A stretch of 64,000 nt of DNA, taken from contig NZ_AP025592.1 in NCBI RefSeq assembly GCF_023169965.1, positions 2,666,001 through 2,730,000 of the forward strand. The letters are read 5' to 3'. This DNA comes from Anaeromyxobacter paludicola (GTDB lineage Bacteria; Myxococcota; Myxococcia; Myxococcales; Anaeromyxobacteraceae). Shown piece after piece: positions 56,635 through 64,000 of this stretch. The notes beneath the pieces are model-generated. The model saw only the letters and a list, made by a program, of their open reading frames with translations, searched no databases and was not told the DNA's origin. Made by a program: the position numbers and the translations under genes. Each line of letters begins with the position of its first letter. The first letter of the stretch is position 1.

Positions 56635-58797
56635 ATGGCCAAGACCCGCGTCGCCTTCCTCTGGCACATGCACCAGCCCCTCTACCGGGAGCCGGAGACG
56701 GGCGAGTACCTCATGCCCTGGGTGCGGCTCCACGCGACGCGCGCCTACTACGACATGGCCTGGATGCTGGAGCGCCACCCGGGCGTGCGCTGCACCGTCA
56801 ACTTCACCCCGGTGCTCCTCGAGCAGCTCGAGGACTACGCCCGCGGCACCGCGCGCGACCGCTTCCTCGACCTCACCGCCCGCCCCGCCGAGGAGCTCGG
56901 CCCGGAGGAGCGGCAGCAGCTCCTCAAGAGCTTCTTCATGGTGGACTGGGAGACGGTGATCCGCCCCCTCCCGCGCTACTGGAGCCTCCTCCACCAGCGC
57001 GGGCGCGACATCCGGCAGATCGACCTCGCCCGCACCGCCGAGCGCTTCACCACCGCCGACCTGACCGACCTGCAGGTGCTCTTCAACCTCGGCTGGATGG
57101 GCTTCGGCGCACTCGCCGACGACGAGGGGCTGCGCGCGCTGCGCGAGAAGGGCCGCGACTTCGGCCGGGCCGACGTGGACTACCTCCTCGCGGCGCAGCG
57201 CCGCATCGTGGGCGAGATCGCGCCGCGCTGGCGGCGCCTCGCCGAGCGCGGGCAGGTGGAGCTCTCGACCACCCCGTACTTCCACCCCATCCTCCCGCTC
57301 GTCTGCGACACCGACGTGGCCCGCCGCGCCCTGCCGGGCCTGCCGCTCCCGCAGCGCTTCGCCTGGCCCGAGGACGCCCGCTGGCACGTGCGCGAGGCGA
57401 TCGCGGTCCACGAGCGGATCTTCGGCCGCCGGCCGGACGGGATGTGGCCCGCCGAGGGCTCCGTCTCCCCCGAGGCGCTCGAGGTCTTCGCCTCCGAGGG
57501 CGTCGGCTGGCTCTGCACCGACGAGGCGGTCCTCTTCCGGTCCCTCTCTCCCGACCCGCCGCGGCTCCGCACCCTCTACCGGCCCTGGCTCGCCGAGGCC
57601 GGCGCCGGCCGGGCGGTGCGGATGCTCTTCCGCGACCGCGGCCTCTCCGACCTCATCGGCTTCACCTACGCGCGCACGCCGGCCCGGGAGGCGGTGGCCG
57701 ACCTCGTCTCCCACCTCGAGAGCATCGGCACGGCCTGGACCGACGCGGAGCTCGACGGCCCGGCCACCGTGGGCGTCTTCCTCGACGGCGAGAACCCCTG
57801 GGAGCACTTCCAGGGCTCCGGCTTCGAGTTCCTCGACGAGCTCTACCGGCAGCTCGAGGGCTCCCAGACCCTCGCGACGGCCACGGTGTCGGAGGCGACC
57901 GCCGCGCCCGCCGGCCCCGCCATCGCGCGGATCCACTCCGGCTCCTGGATCGAGGGGAGCTACCGGATCTGGATCGGCCACCAGGAGGATCGCCAGGCCT
58001 GGACCGCGCTCGCCAAGGCGCGCGAGGCGCTCGAGCAGGTGCGGGACGTCCCGCCGGAGCGGCTCGACCGGGCGCGGCGCCACCTCTACGCGGCCGAGGG
58101 CTCCGACTGGTACTGGTGGTACGGCGAGGACTTCACCACCGAGCTCGCGGCCGAGTTCGACAGCCTCTTCCGCGGCCACGTCCTCGCCGCCTGCCACCTC
58201 GTGGGCGCGCCGCCGCCGCCGGAGGCGCTCGAGCCCATCAAGCGCGTCGGCCCCACCGCCGCCGCCGCGCTCAAGCCGCTGCGCGAGCCCACCCTGCTCC
58301 TCTCGCCGCGCCTCGACGGCCAGGAGACCACCTACTTCGAGTGGCAGGGGGCGGGGCTCTACCGGCCCGGCCAGCACCGCGGCTCGATGTTCGGCGGCGC
58401 GCAGGCCTTCAACGTGCTGCACTTCGGCTTCGACCTCGGCCGGCTCTACCTCCGGCTCGACCCGGCCGAGTCGCCGGAGCGGTCGCGCGAGGTGGCGAGC
58501 TCGGTCCGGGTCGAGCTCACCTGCGACGGCCGCACGGAGCGGGTGGAGTTCGCGCTCACCGACGGCGGCCCCTTCGCGGGCCGCTGGCGGGAGGGGCCCC
58601 TCGGCGAGGCCGCCTTCGCGCGCATCCTCGAGCTCGGGGTCCCGTTCGCCCCGCTGCAGCTCGCGCCCCGCGCCAGGGTGGCGGTCGCGGTCCACGTCCT
58701 GCGCGGTGGCGTGGCGGTCGAGCGCCTGCCCCGCTACGGGTACCTCGACGTGCAGGTGCCGGACGAGGACTTCGAGCGCGTCCACTGGCGCGTGTAG
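56635..58797 (+). CDS. GH57-family glycoside hydrolase (alpha-amylase/glucanotransferase type)
   Basis: A 720-residue protein from ATG 56635. It starts with the GH57 motif FLWHMHQPLY. Motif 3 GMWPAEGSVSPE carries the likely nucleophile Glu and motif 4 DGENPWEHF the acid Asp. Acts on alpha-1,4 or alpha-1,6 glucans. Downstream MFS, galT and glgA genes suggest glycogen or storage-glucan turnover. A TAGCTT -10 candidate (56617-56622) sits only 12 nt upstream of the ATG and no SD is visible. Confidence 0.9.
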   Translation: MAKTRVAFLWHMHQPLYREPETGEYLMPWVRLHATRAYYDMAWMLERHPGVRCTVNFTPVLLEQLEDYARGTARDRFLDLTARPAEELGPEERQQLLKSFFMVDWETVIRPLPRYWSLLHQRGRDIRQIDLARTAERFTTADLTDLQVLFNLGWMGFGALADDEGLRALREKGRDFGRADVDYLLAAQRRIVGEIAPRWRRLAERGQVELSTTPYFHPILPLVCDTDVARRALPGLPLPQRFAWPEDARWHVREAIAVHERIFGRRPDGMWPAEGSVSPEALEVFASEGVGWLCTDEAVLFRSLSPDPPRLRTLYRPWLAEAGAGRAVRMLFRDRGLSDLIGFTYARTPAREAVADLVSHLESIGTAWTDAELDGPATVGVFLDGENPWEHFQGSGFEFLDELYRQLEGSQTLATATVSEATAAPAGPAIARIHSGSWIEGSYRIWIGHQEDRQAWTALAKAREALEQVRDVPPERLDRARRHLYAAEGSDWYWWYGEDFTTELAAEFDSLFRGHVLAACHLVGAPPPPEALEPIKRVGPTAAAALKPLREPTLLLSPRLDGQETTYFEWQGAGLYRPGQHRGSMFGGAQAFNVLHFGFDLGRLYLRLDPAESPERSREVASSVRVELTCDGRTERVEFALTDGGPFAGRWREGPLGEAAFARILELGVPFAPLQLAPRARVAVAVHVLRGGVAVERLPRYGYLDVQVPDEDFERVHWRV

Positions 58798-58881
58798 GCG
58801 CGGGTGCGCCCGCCGCCGGCGGCCTCGCCGGGGCCCGGGTTGCTCGGCAGCGGGGCTTGATCCGGGTTAGATTCGGCGCGC

Positions 58882-60054
58882 GTGAAGAAACCCAGCCCTC
58901 TGCCCATCCTCTTCATCATCGTCTTCATCGACCTGCTCGGGTTCGGGATGGTGATGCCGCTCATGTCCCGCTACGCGCGGGAGCTGGGCGCGCCGGTCGA
59001 GTACATCGGGCTCCTGTTCACCGGCTACTCCGCCATGCAGTTCGTCTTCGCGCCGCTCTGGGGGCGGCTCTCGGACCGGGTCGGGCGGCGGCCGGTGCTG
59101 CTCGCGTCGATCGTCCTCTCGGCGGTGGCCTTCCTCTTCTCGGGGCTCGCCCGCACCTTCCTGGCGCTGCTCCTCACCCGCCTGTTCGCCGGCGCCGCCA
59201 CCGCCAACGTGGCCATCGCGCAGGCCTACGTGGCCGACGTCACCACCCCCGAGGACCGGGCCCGCGGCATGGGCATCATCGGCGCGGCCTTCGGCCTCGG
59301 GTTCGTGCTCGGGCCGCCGGTGGGCGGGCTCCTCGCCGGCGTGCACCTCGGGGCGCCCTTCTTCGGCGCCGCCGGGCTCTCGCTCCTCAACGGGGTGGCG
59401 GCGTTCTTCATCCTGCCCGAGCCGCACCAGCGCCGGGAGGGCGCCCACGCGCCCGGCGTGCGCCGGCTCGAGGAGCTGCGGGAGGCCTTCAGCCGCCCCG
59501 GCTTCGCGCGGCTGCTGGTCTTCTACTTCCTCGTCATCTTCGCCTTCAGCGCCATGGAGAGCACCTTCACCCTGCTCGCCGCCGACCGCTACGGCCTCAC
59601 CGACCGGCAGGTGGGCTACGTGTTCGGCTTCATCGGCGTGGTGATGGTGGTCGTGCAGGGCGGCCTCGTGGGCCGGCTCTCGCGCCGCTTCGGCGAGGTG
59701 CCCATGCTCGGCACCGGCGCCGCGCTCATGGTGGTGGGGCTCGGCGCGCTGCCGTACGCCGGCGGCGTCCCCGGGCTCCTCGCCGCCTGCGTGCCGCTCG
59801 CGGTGGGCCAGGGCTTCGCGCAGCCGGCGGTGTCGAGCCTCATCTCGCGGCTCGCCGCCCAGGAGGCCCAGGGCGGCTCGCTCGGCATCGGCCAGTCGGT
59901 GGCGGCCATCGGCCGGATCGTCGGGCCCGAGACCGGGACCTACACCTTCAAGCAGTCGATGGCCTGGCCGTACCTCGGCGGCGCGGCGGTGATGCTGGTG
60001 GCGACCGTCATCGGCTGGACCATCAAGGGGCCGGGACCGGCGCGGAGCGCTTGA
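58882..60054 (+). CDS. MFS transporter (drug or sugar efflux type)
   Basis: A 390-residue protein with 12 predicted membrane segments from GTG 58882. MFS motif A appears as GRLSDRVGRRPVL (about residue 65), and motif C-like GAAFGLGFVLGPPVGG (about residue 130) suggests an antiporter of the TetA class. TAGATT lies 8 nt before the GTG, with no SD. The substrate is unknown; it lies between GH57 and galT. Confidence 0.9.
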   Translation: MKKPSPLPILFIIVFIDLLGFGMVMPLMSRYARELGAPVEYIGLLFTGYSAMQFVFAPLWGRLSDRVGRRPVLLASIVLSAVAFLFSGLARTFLALLLTRLFAGAATANVAIAQAYVADVTTPEDRARGMGIIGAAFGLGFVLGPPVGGLLAGVHLGAPFFGAAGLSLLNGVAAFFILPEPHQRREGAHAPGVRRLEELREAFSRPGFARLLVFYFLVIFAFSAMESTFTLLAADRYGLTDRQVGYVFGFIGVVMVVVQGGLVGRLSRRFGEVPMLGTGAALMVVGLGALPYAGGVPGLLAACVPLAVGQGFAQPAVSSLISRLAAQEAQGGSLGIGQSVAAIGRIVGPETGTYTFKQSMAWPYLGGAAVMLVATVIGWTIKGPGPARSA

Positions 60055-60108
60055 GAACCGTTCCCCGCCGCGGTACGAGCGGGGACGGCGGCGGAGGACT
60101 CGTAGACC

Positions 60109-61110
60109 ATGCCCGAACTTCGCAGGGACCCCATCGTCGGCCGCTGGGTGATCATCGCCACCGAGCGGGCCCACCGGCCCCAGCAGCCGCGCAGCGCGCC
60201 CGCGCCGGCCGGCGGCCTCTGCCCCTTCTGCCCGGGGCAGGAGGACAAGACGCCGCACGAGGTCTACGTCAGCGGGCGCGGGCCCGGCGGCCCCCCCGAC
60301 GGGCCGGGCTGGAAGGTCCGGGTGGTCCCGAACCGCTTCCCGGCGCTCATGATCGAGGGCGAGCTGGAGCGGCAGGCGGAGGGGATCTACGACCGCATGA
60401 ACGGGGTCGGCGCCCACGAGGTGATCGTGGAGACGCCCGAGCACGGGAAGAGCCTCGCCGACCTCACGGACGAGGAGGTCACCGAGGTGCTCTTCGCCTT
60501 CAAGGCGCGGATCCTCGACCTGCGCAACGACCTGCGCTTCCGCTACGTCCTGCTCTTCAAGAACAGCGGCGCCGCCGCCGGCGCGAGCCTGGAGCACGCC
60601 CACTCGCAGCTCATCGCGCTGCCCATCACGCCGCGGCAGGTGACCGAGGAGATCGAGGGGGCCCGCCGCCACTTCGAGCACCGCGAGCGCTGCATCTTCT
60701 GCGACATCGTCGGCCAGGAGCGGAAGGAGCGCAGCCGGCTGGTGTTCGAGAACGAGGAGTTCGTGGCCTTCGCGCCCTGGGCCCCGCGCAGCCCCTTCGA
60801 GACCTGGATCGTGCCGAAGCGGCACGAGTCGAACTTCGAGGCCGAGCCGAAGGCGCGGCTCGGGTACTGCGCCCAGGCGCTGCGCACCACGCTCCGCCGC
60901 ATCGGCGCGGCGCTCGGGCACCCGGCCTACAACTTCATGGTCCACTCGAACCCGCTGCGCGACCCCTCGAGCCCGAGCTACCACTGGCACGTCGAGGTGA
61001 TGCCGGCCTCGACGCAGTCGGTGGCCGGCTTCGAGTGGGGCAGCGGCTTCCACATCAACCCGGTGCCGCCCGAGGACGCCGCCGAGTTCCTGCGCAAGGT
61101 CTCCGGGTAG
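60109..61110 (+). CDS. galT: Galactose-1-phosphate uridylyltransferase
   Basis: A 333-residue protein from ATG 60109. Zn sites CPFC (about residue 38) and CIFC (about residue 198) and the active-site triad HAHSQ (HXHXQ type, about residue 165) are intact. The C-terminal YHWHVEVMP is present. Transfers UMP between UDP-glucose and Gal-1-P. It is followed 10 nt later by glgA. In organisms lacking Leloir genes it may instead act on other sugar-1-phosphates. Confidence 0.93.
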   Translation: MPELRRDPIVGRWVIIATERAHRPQQPRSAPAPAGGLCPFCPGQEDKTPHEVYVSGRGPGGPPDGPGWKVRVVPNRFPALMIEGELERQAEGIYDRMNGVGAHEVIVETPEHGKSLADLTDEEVTEVLFAFKARILDLRNDLRFRYVLLFKNSGAAAGASLEHAHSQLIALPITPRQVTEEIEGARRHFEHRERCIFCDIVGQERKERSRLVFENEEFVAFAPWAPRSPFETWIVPKRHESNFEAEPKARLGYCAQALRTTLRRIGAALGHPAYNFMVHSNPLRDPSSPSYHWHVEVMPASTQSVAGFEWGSGFHINPVPPEDAAEFLRKVSG

Positions 61111-61120
61111 GACCGCCCCG

Positions 61121-62551
61121 ATGGACCTGCTCTTCCTCGCGTCCGAGGTGGCGCCCTGGTCGAAGACCGGCGGCCTCGGCGACGTGGCGGGCGCGCTGCC
61201 CCGGGCGCTGGCGGCGCGGGGCCACCGGGTGGTGGTGGCGACGCCGCGCTACGGGTCGATCGACCCCGCGGGGCGCGGGCTGCGGCGGGTGGACCTGACC
61301 CTGCACGCCCGCGGGGAGCGGGCCGGCGCCTACGTCGCCGACGGGCCGGCCCCGGTCTACTTCATCGAGCACGAGCGGCTCTTCGGCCACCGCCGCGGGC
61401 TCTACGGCGAGCACGGGCGCGACTACCCCGACAACGCCGCCCGCTTCGCCTTCTTCACCCGGGCCGCGCTCGACCTGCCGGCCGCCCTCGGCTTCTCGCC
61501 GCGCGTGGTCCACCTCAACGACTGGCAGACCGCGCTCGGCGCCTGGCTCGTGCGCCACGAGAAGCAGGAGCTCGCCTGGGCCCGCGGCGCGCGCACGGTG
61601 CTCACCATCCACAACCTCGCCTACCAGGGGGTCTTCGGGAAGCACGAGGTCCCGGCGGTGGGGCTGCCCTGGGAGGTCTTCCGCTACGAGGCGATGGAGT
61701 TCTACGACCAGCTCAACTTCATGAAGGCCGGGCTGGTCTTCGCCGACGCCCTCACCACCGTCTCGCCCACCTACGCGCGCGAGATCCTCACGCCCGAGTC
61801 GGGCAACGGGCTCGACCCGCAGCTGCGCCACCGCGCCCGCGACCTGCACGGCATCCTCAACGGCATCGACGTGCGGGAGTGGGACCCGGCCGCCGACCCC
61901 CACCTGCCGGCCCGCTTCTCGCGCGACGACCTCTCCGGCAAGGCGGCCTGCAAGGAGGCGCTGCAGCGCGAGCTCCGGCTGCCGGTGCGGCCGGGCGTGC
62001 CGCTCGTCGGGATGGTCGGCCGGCTCGCCGAGCAGAAGGGGCTCGACCTGGTGGCCGCGGCGCTCCCCGACCTCCTGCGCCAGGACGTGCAGGTCGCGGT
62101 GCTCGGGAGCGGGCGGCACGACTACGAGGAGCTCTTCCGGCGGGTGGCGCGCGAGCAGCCCGACCGGCTCGCCGCCCACGTCGGCTTCGACGAGGGGCTG
62201 GCGCACCGGATCGAGGCCGGCGCCGACGTGTTCCTCATGCCGAGCCGGTTCGAGCCCTGCGGCCTCAACCAGATGTACAGCCTGCGGTACGGCACCGTGC
62301 CGGTGGTCCGGGCGGTGGGCGGGCTCGAGGACACGGTCGAGGACTACGACGGGTTCCGCAGCGGCACCGGCTTCAAGTTCCGGGAGTACCAGCCGCGGGC
62401 GCTCCTCACCGCCGTGCGCCGGGCCCTCGACCTCTACCGCGATCGGCGCGCCTGGGCGGGGCTCCAGGCGCGGGGCATGGCCCAGGACTTCAGCTGGGAC
62501 CGGAGCGCGCAGACGTACGAGCGGCTGTTCGAGTCGCTCGCCGCGCGCTGA
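61121..62551 (+). CDS. glgA: Glycogen synthase (ADP-glucose type)
   Basis: A 476-residue protein, normal GT5 length. KTGGLGDVAGALPRAL (residue about 15) binds the nucleotide sugar. VHLNDWQTAL, the second Rossmann loop VGMVGRLAEQKGLDLV and the catalytic Glu region PSRFEPCGLNQMYSL are intact. Extends alpha-1,4-glucan. It is in the same operon as galT and fits a storage-glucan module with the GH57. Confidence 0.96.
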   Translation: MDLLFLASEVAPWSKTGGLGDVAGALPRALAARGHRVVVATPRYGSIDPAGRGLRRVDLTLHARGERAGAYVADGPAPVYFIEHERLFGHRRGLYGEHGRDYPDNAARFAFFTRAALDLPAALGFSPRVVHLNDWQTALGAWLVRHEKQELAWARGARTVLTIHNLAYQGVFGKHEVPAVGLPWEVFRYEAMEFYDQLNFMKAGLVFADALTTVSPTYAREILTPESGNGLDPQLRHRARDLHGILNGIDVREWDPAADPHLPARFSRDDLSGKAACKEALQRELRLPVRPGVPLVGMVGRLAEQKGLDLVAAALPDLLRQDVQVAVLGSGRHDYEELFRRVAREQPDRLAAHVGFDEGLAHRIEAGADVFLMPSRFEPCGLNQMYSLRYGTVPVVRAVGGLEDTVEDYDGFRSGTGFKFREYQPRALLTAVRRALDLYRDRRAWAGLQARGMAQDFSWDRSAQTYERLFESLAAR

Positions 62552-62645
62552 CCGGGCCGCCGGCGGCGGGCGCGCCCGCGCGGCCATTAGCCCCTCTTCG
62601 CGGCCCCCCATTGGCCCCGGGCGCGCGCGTGGCCATGTTCCCCCC

Positions 62646-62936
62646 GTGCCCAAGAGAACCCGCCCCTTCGACGACGACGAGACCGCGCTCGGCGAGGAGC
62701 CGACCGCCCAGCCTTCCCAGCGCCCGCGCTACGACGACGACGCCGAGGACCGGGTGGTGCCCACGGCCAACGTGGGCGGCGCCGCGCCCACCGAGCTCGG
62801 CGGCGACTCGGGCGGCGACCTCCCCGGCTCCATCGACGACCTCTCGAGCCTCTCCGAGCCCGAGCCCCCCGAGCCGCCCGAGGTGGACGCGCTGCACGTG
62901 AGCCGCTCGGTCGAGAGCGACCGGCGCCGAGGCTAG
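62646..62936 (+). CDS. Small acidic disordered protein
   Basis: A 96-residue protein from GTG 62646 (no clear SD). Highly charged and low complexity: Asp/Glu-rich, Pro-rich centre, no predicted helix or Cys. Codon phasing and position between glgA and rpe support a real gene, but it could be spurious. No family recognised. Confidence 0.5.
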   Translation: MPKRTRPFDDDETALGEEPTAQPSQRPRYDDDAEDRVVPTANVGGAAPTELGGDSGGDLPGSIDDLSSLSEPEPPEPPEVDALHVSRSVESDRRRG

Positions 62937-62944
62937 CCCGCGGG

Positions 62945-62953
62945 TGGTATCCT
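62945..62953 (+). promoter_or_regulatory. Extended -10 for rpe, possibly leaderless
   Basis: TG-G-TATCCT ends 6 nt before the rpe ATG at 62960, so the start codon would be at or next to +1. No SD is present. Confidence 0.45.
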
Positions 62954-62959
62954 CGCCGG

Positions 62960-63643
62960 ATGGCGCTCCCCATCCGCATCGCTCCCTCCATCCTGTCCGC
63001 CGACTTCGGCCGCCTGGCCGAGGAGGTGCGGGCCGTCGAGGCGGCCGGCGCCGACGTGGTCCACGTGGACGTGATGGACGGCCGCTTCGTCCCGAACATC
63101 ACCATCGGCCCGCTCGTGGTCGAGGCGGTCCGCAAGGTGACGAAGCTCCCCATCGACTGCCACCTCATGATCGTGGAGCCGGAGCGGTACGTCGCCGACT
63201 TCGCCCGGGCCGGCGCCGACCTCGTGAGCGTCCACGCCGAGGTCTCGCCCCACCTCCACCGCACCCTGCAGGCCATCCGCGACGCCGGGGCCAGGCCGGC
63301 GGTGGCGCTCAACCCCTCCACGCCCCTCGACTGCCTCGACTACGTGCTCGGGGACTGCGAGATGGTGCTCCTCATGACGGTCAACCCGGGGTTCGGGGGG
63401 CAGAAGTACATCGCCGCCTGCACCGAGAAGGTGCGCCGCCTGCGGGCCCTGGCCGACGCGCGCGGCCAGGCGCTCGAGATCGAGGTGGACGGCGGCGTGA
63501 AGCCCGACACCATCGCCGAGGTGGCGGCCGCCGGGGCCAACGTGTTCGTGGCCGGGTCGGCGGTGTTCGGGGCGAAGGACTACCGGCAGGTCATCGCGGC
63601 GCTGCGGGGGAACGCGGAAGCGGCGCGCGGGCGGGTCGTCTAG
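62960..63643 (+). CDS. rpe: Ribulose-phosphate 3-epimerase
   Basis: A 227-residue protein. RIAPSILSADFGRLAEE, VHVDVMDGRFVPNITIG, HLMIVEP, the phosphate-binding NPGFGGQKY and VDGGVKPD are all intact; metal His and Asp are present. Interconverts ribulose-5-P and xylulose-5-P. It converges on rlpA. Confidence 0.97.
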   Translation: MALPIRIAPSILSADFGRLAEEVRAVEAAGADVVHVDVMDGRFVPNITIGPLVVEAVRKVTKLPIDCHLMIVEPERYVADFARAGADLVSVHAEVSPHLHRTLQAIRDAGARPAVALNPSTPLDCLDYVLGDCEMVLLMTVNPGFGGQKYIAACTEKVRRLRALADARGQALEIEVDGGVKPDTIAEVAAAGANVFVAGSAVFGAKDYRQVIAALRGNAEAARGRVV

Positions 63644-63668
63644 CGCAAGCGGCGCGGGCGCAGATCGT

Positions 63669-64000
63669 CTAGCGCGCCGCCTCCACCTTCACCCGCGCCA
63701 CCCCGCGCTCCAGGATCCCGAGCGCGCGGGCGGCGGCGAGGGAGAGGTCCACCACCCGCCCCTTCACCCACGGCCCGCGGTCGTTCACGGTCGCCTCCAC
63801 GCTGCGACCGGTCTCGAGGTCGGTGACGCGGACGCGGCTGCCGATCGGGAAGGTCCGGCTGGCGCAGGTGAGCGCGGCCGGGTCGTAGCGCTCGCCGCTG
63901 GCGGTCCGCTTGCCGTGGAAGTCGCGGCCGTAGAAGCTCGCCAGCCCCACGTCCACCGGGGCCTCGCGCTCGGGGCGGGCGTGCGCGCAGGCCGAGAGGG
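63669..64000 (-). CDS. rlpA: RlpA-like lytic transglycosylase lipoprotein (N-terminus cut by window)
   Basis: The frame remains open to the window end; the visible N-terminal codons spell LSAC, a lipobox, so only the first part of the signal peptide is missing. The double-psi beta-barrel domain (GLASFYGRDFHGKRTASGER, VTDLETGRSVEATVNDRGPW, GRVVDLSLAAARALG) is complete, with the catalytic Asp in NDRGP. RlpA cleaves denuded septal glycan. No SPOR domain follows; the C-terminus ends at EAAR. A GTG at 63956 would give a soluble form but is less likely. Confidence 0.9.
   Translation of the reverse strand, partial: LSACAHARPEREAPVDVGLASFYGRDFHGKRTASGERYDPAALTCASRTFPIGSRVRVTDLETGRSVEATVNDRGPWVKGRVVDLSLAAARALGILERGVARVKVEAAR

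Overview
The window comes from a very GC-rich bacterium with an unusual number of c-type multihaem cytochromes. Counting CXXCH motifs in the cytochrome genes gives more than 80 haem sites. The mixture of Geobacter-type electron-transfer genes (an OmcS homologue, a CbcL-like b/c fusion), myxobacterial-style Cys-rich lipoproteins and a Myxococcus-type LexA box in front of recA points to Myxococcota, most likely Anaeromyxobacter or a close relative. That assignment is inference from gene content; no rRNA gene is present.

Positions 1-6252 hold a truncated CX4CH/CXXCH lipoprotein cytochrome, a three-gene operon of two paralogous hexahaem cytochromes around a small periplasmic protein, an HNH/HTH protein and two secreted proteins. 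Positions 6370-20781 are the centrepiece. On the minus strand lie a beta-propeller protein, a hexahaem OmcS homologue (the subunit type that polymerises into cytochrome nanowires), an intrinsic terminator, and then eight tightly packed genes: propeller lipoprotein, outer-membrane beta-barrel, two CsgG/GNA1162-like lipoproteins, a parvulin-type SurA-like chaperone, a 26-haem and a 16-haem cytochrome, and an NHL propeller. This reads as a complete make-export-wire locus for an extracellular filament. The omcS gene has a well-spaced sigma-54 (-24/-12) promoter candidate.

Positions 20976-25715 are accessory: a small Cys-rich secreted protein, a frameshifted HNH endonuclease gene flanked by long inverted repeats, a TPR membrane protein and a trihaem cytochrome. 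Positions 26159-36338 are mainly housekeeping (glmS, thpR, recA with an SOS box, a LETM1-like protein, fmt, rsmB, a glycosyltransferase). Positions 36433-42164 form a second respiratory module: an NtrC-type regulator, a small membrane protein and a sensor kinase, divergent from a membrane-anchored decahaem cytochrome, and facing it a CbcL-like quinol-oxidising b/c fusion. The likely electron path is quinol to CbcL-like protein to periplasmic multihaem proteins to the outer-membrane apparatus to the OmcS filament. This path is inferred from homology.

Positions 42435-50766 are mreB, an S9 peptidase, the rpsF-rpsR-rplI operon, pth-rplY, prs, spoVG and ispE. Between ispE and ybaK (50873-52650) lies a two-gene insertion of visibly lower GC encoding an AAA ATPase and a TOPRIM-like DUF4276 protein, a probable anti-phage module. 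Positions 52663-64000 carry ybaK, upp, hpt, small lipoproteins, a VOC protein, a carbohydrate cluster (GH57, MFS, galT, glgA), rpe and a truncated rlpA. No rRNA, tRNA or CRISPR array was found.
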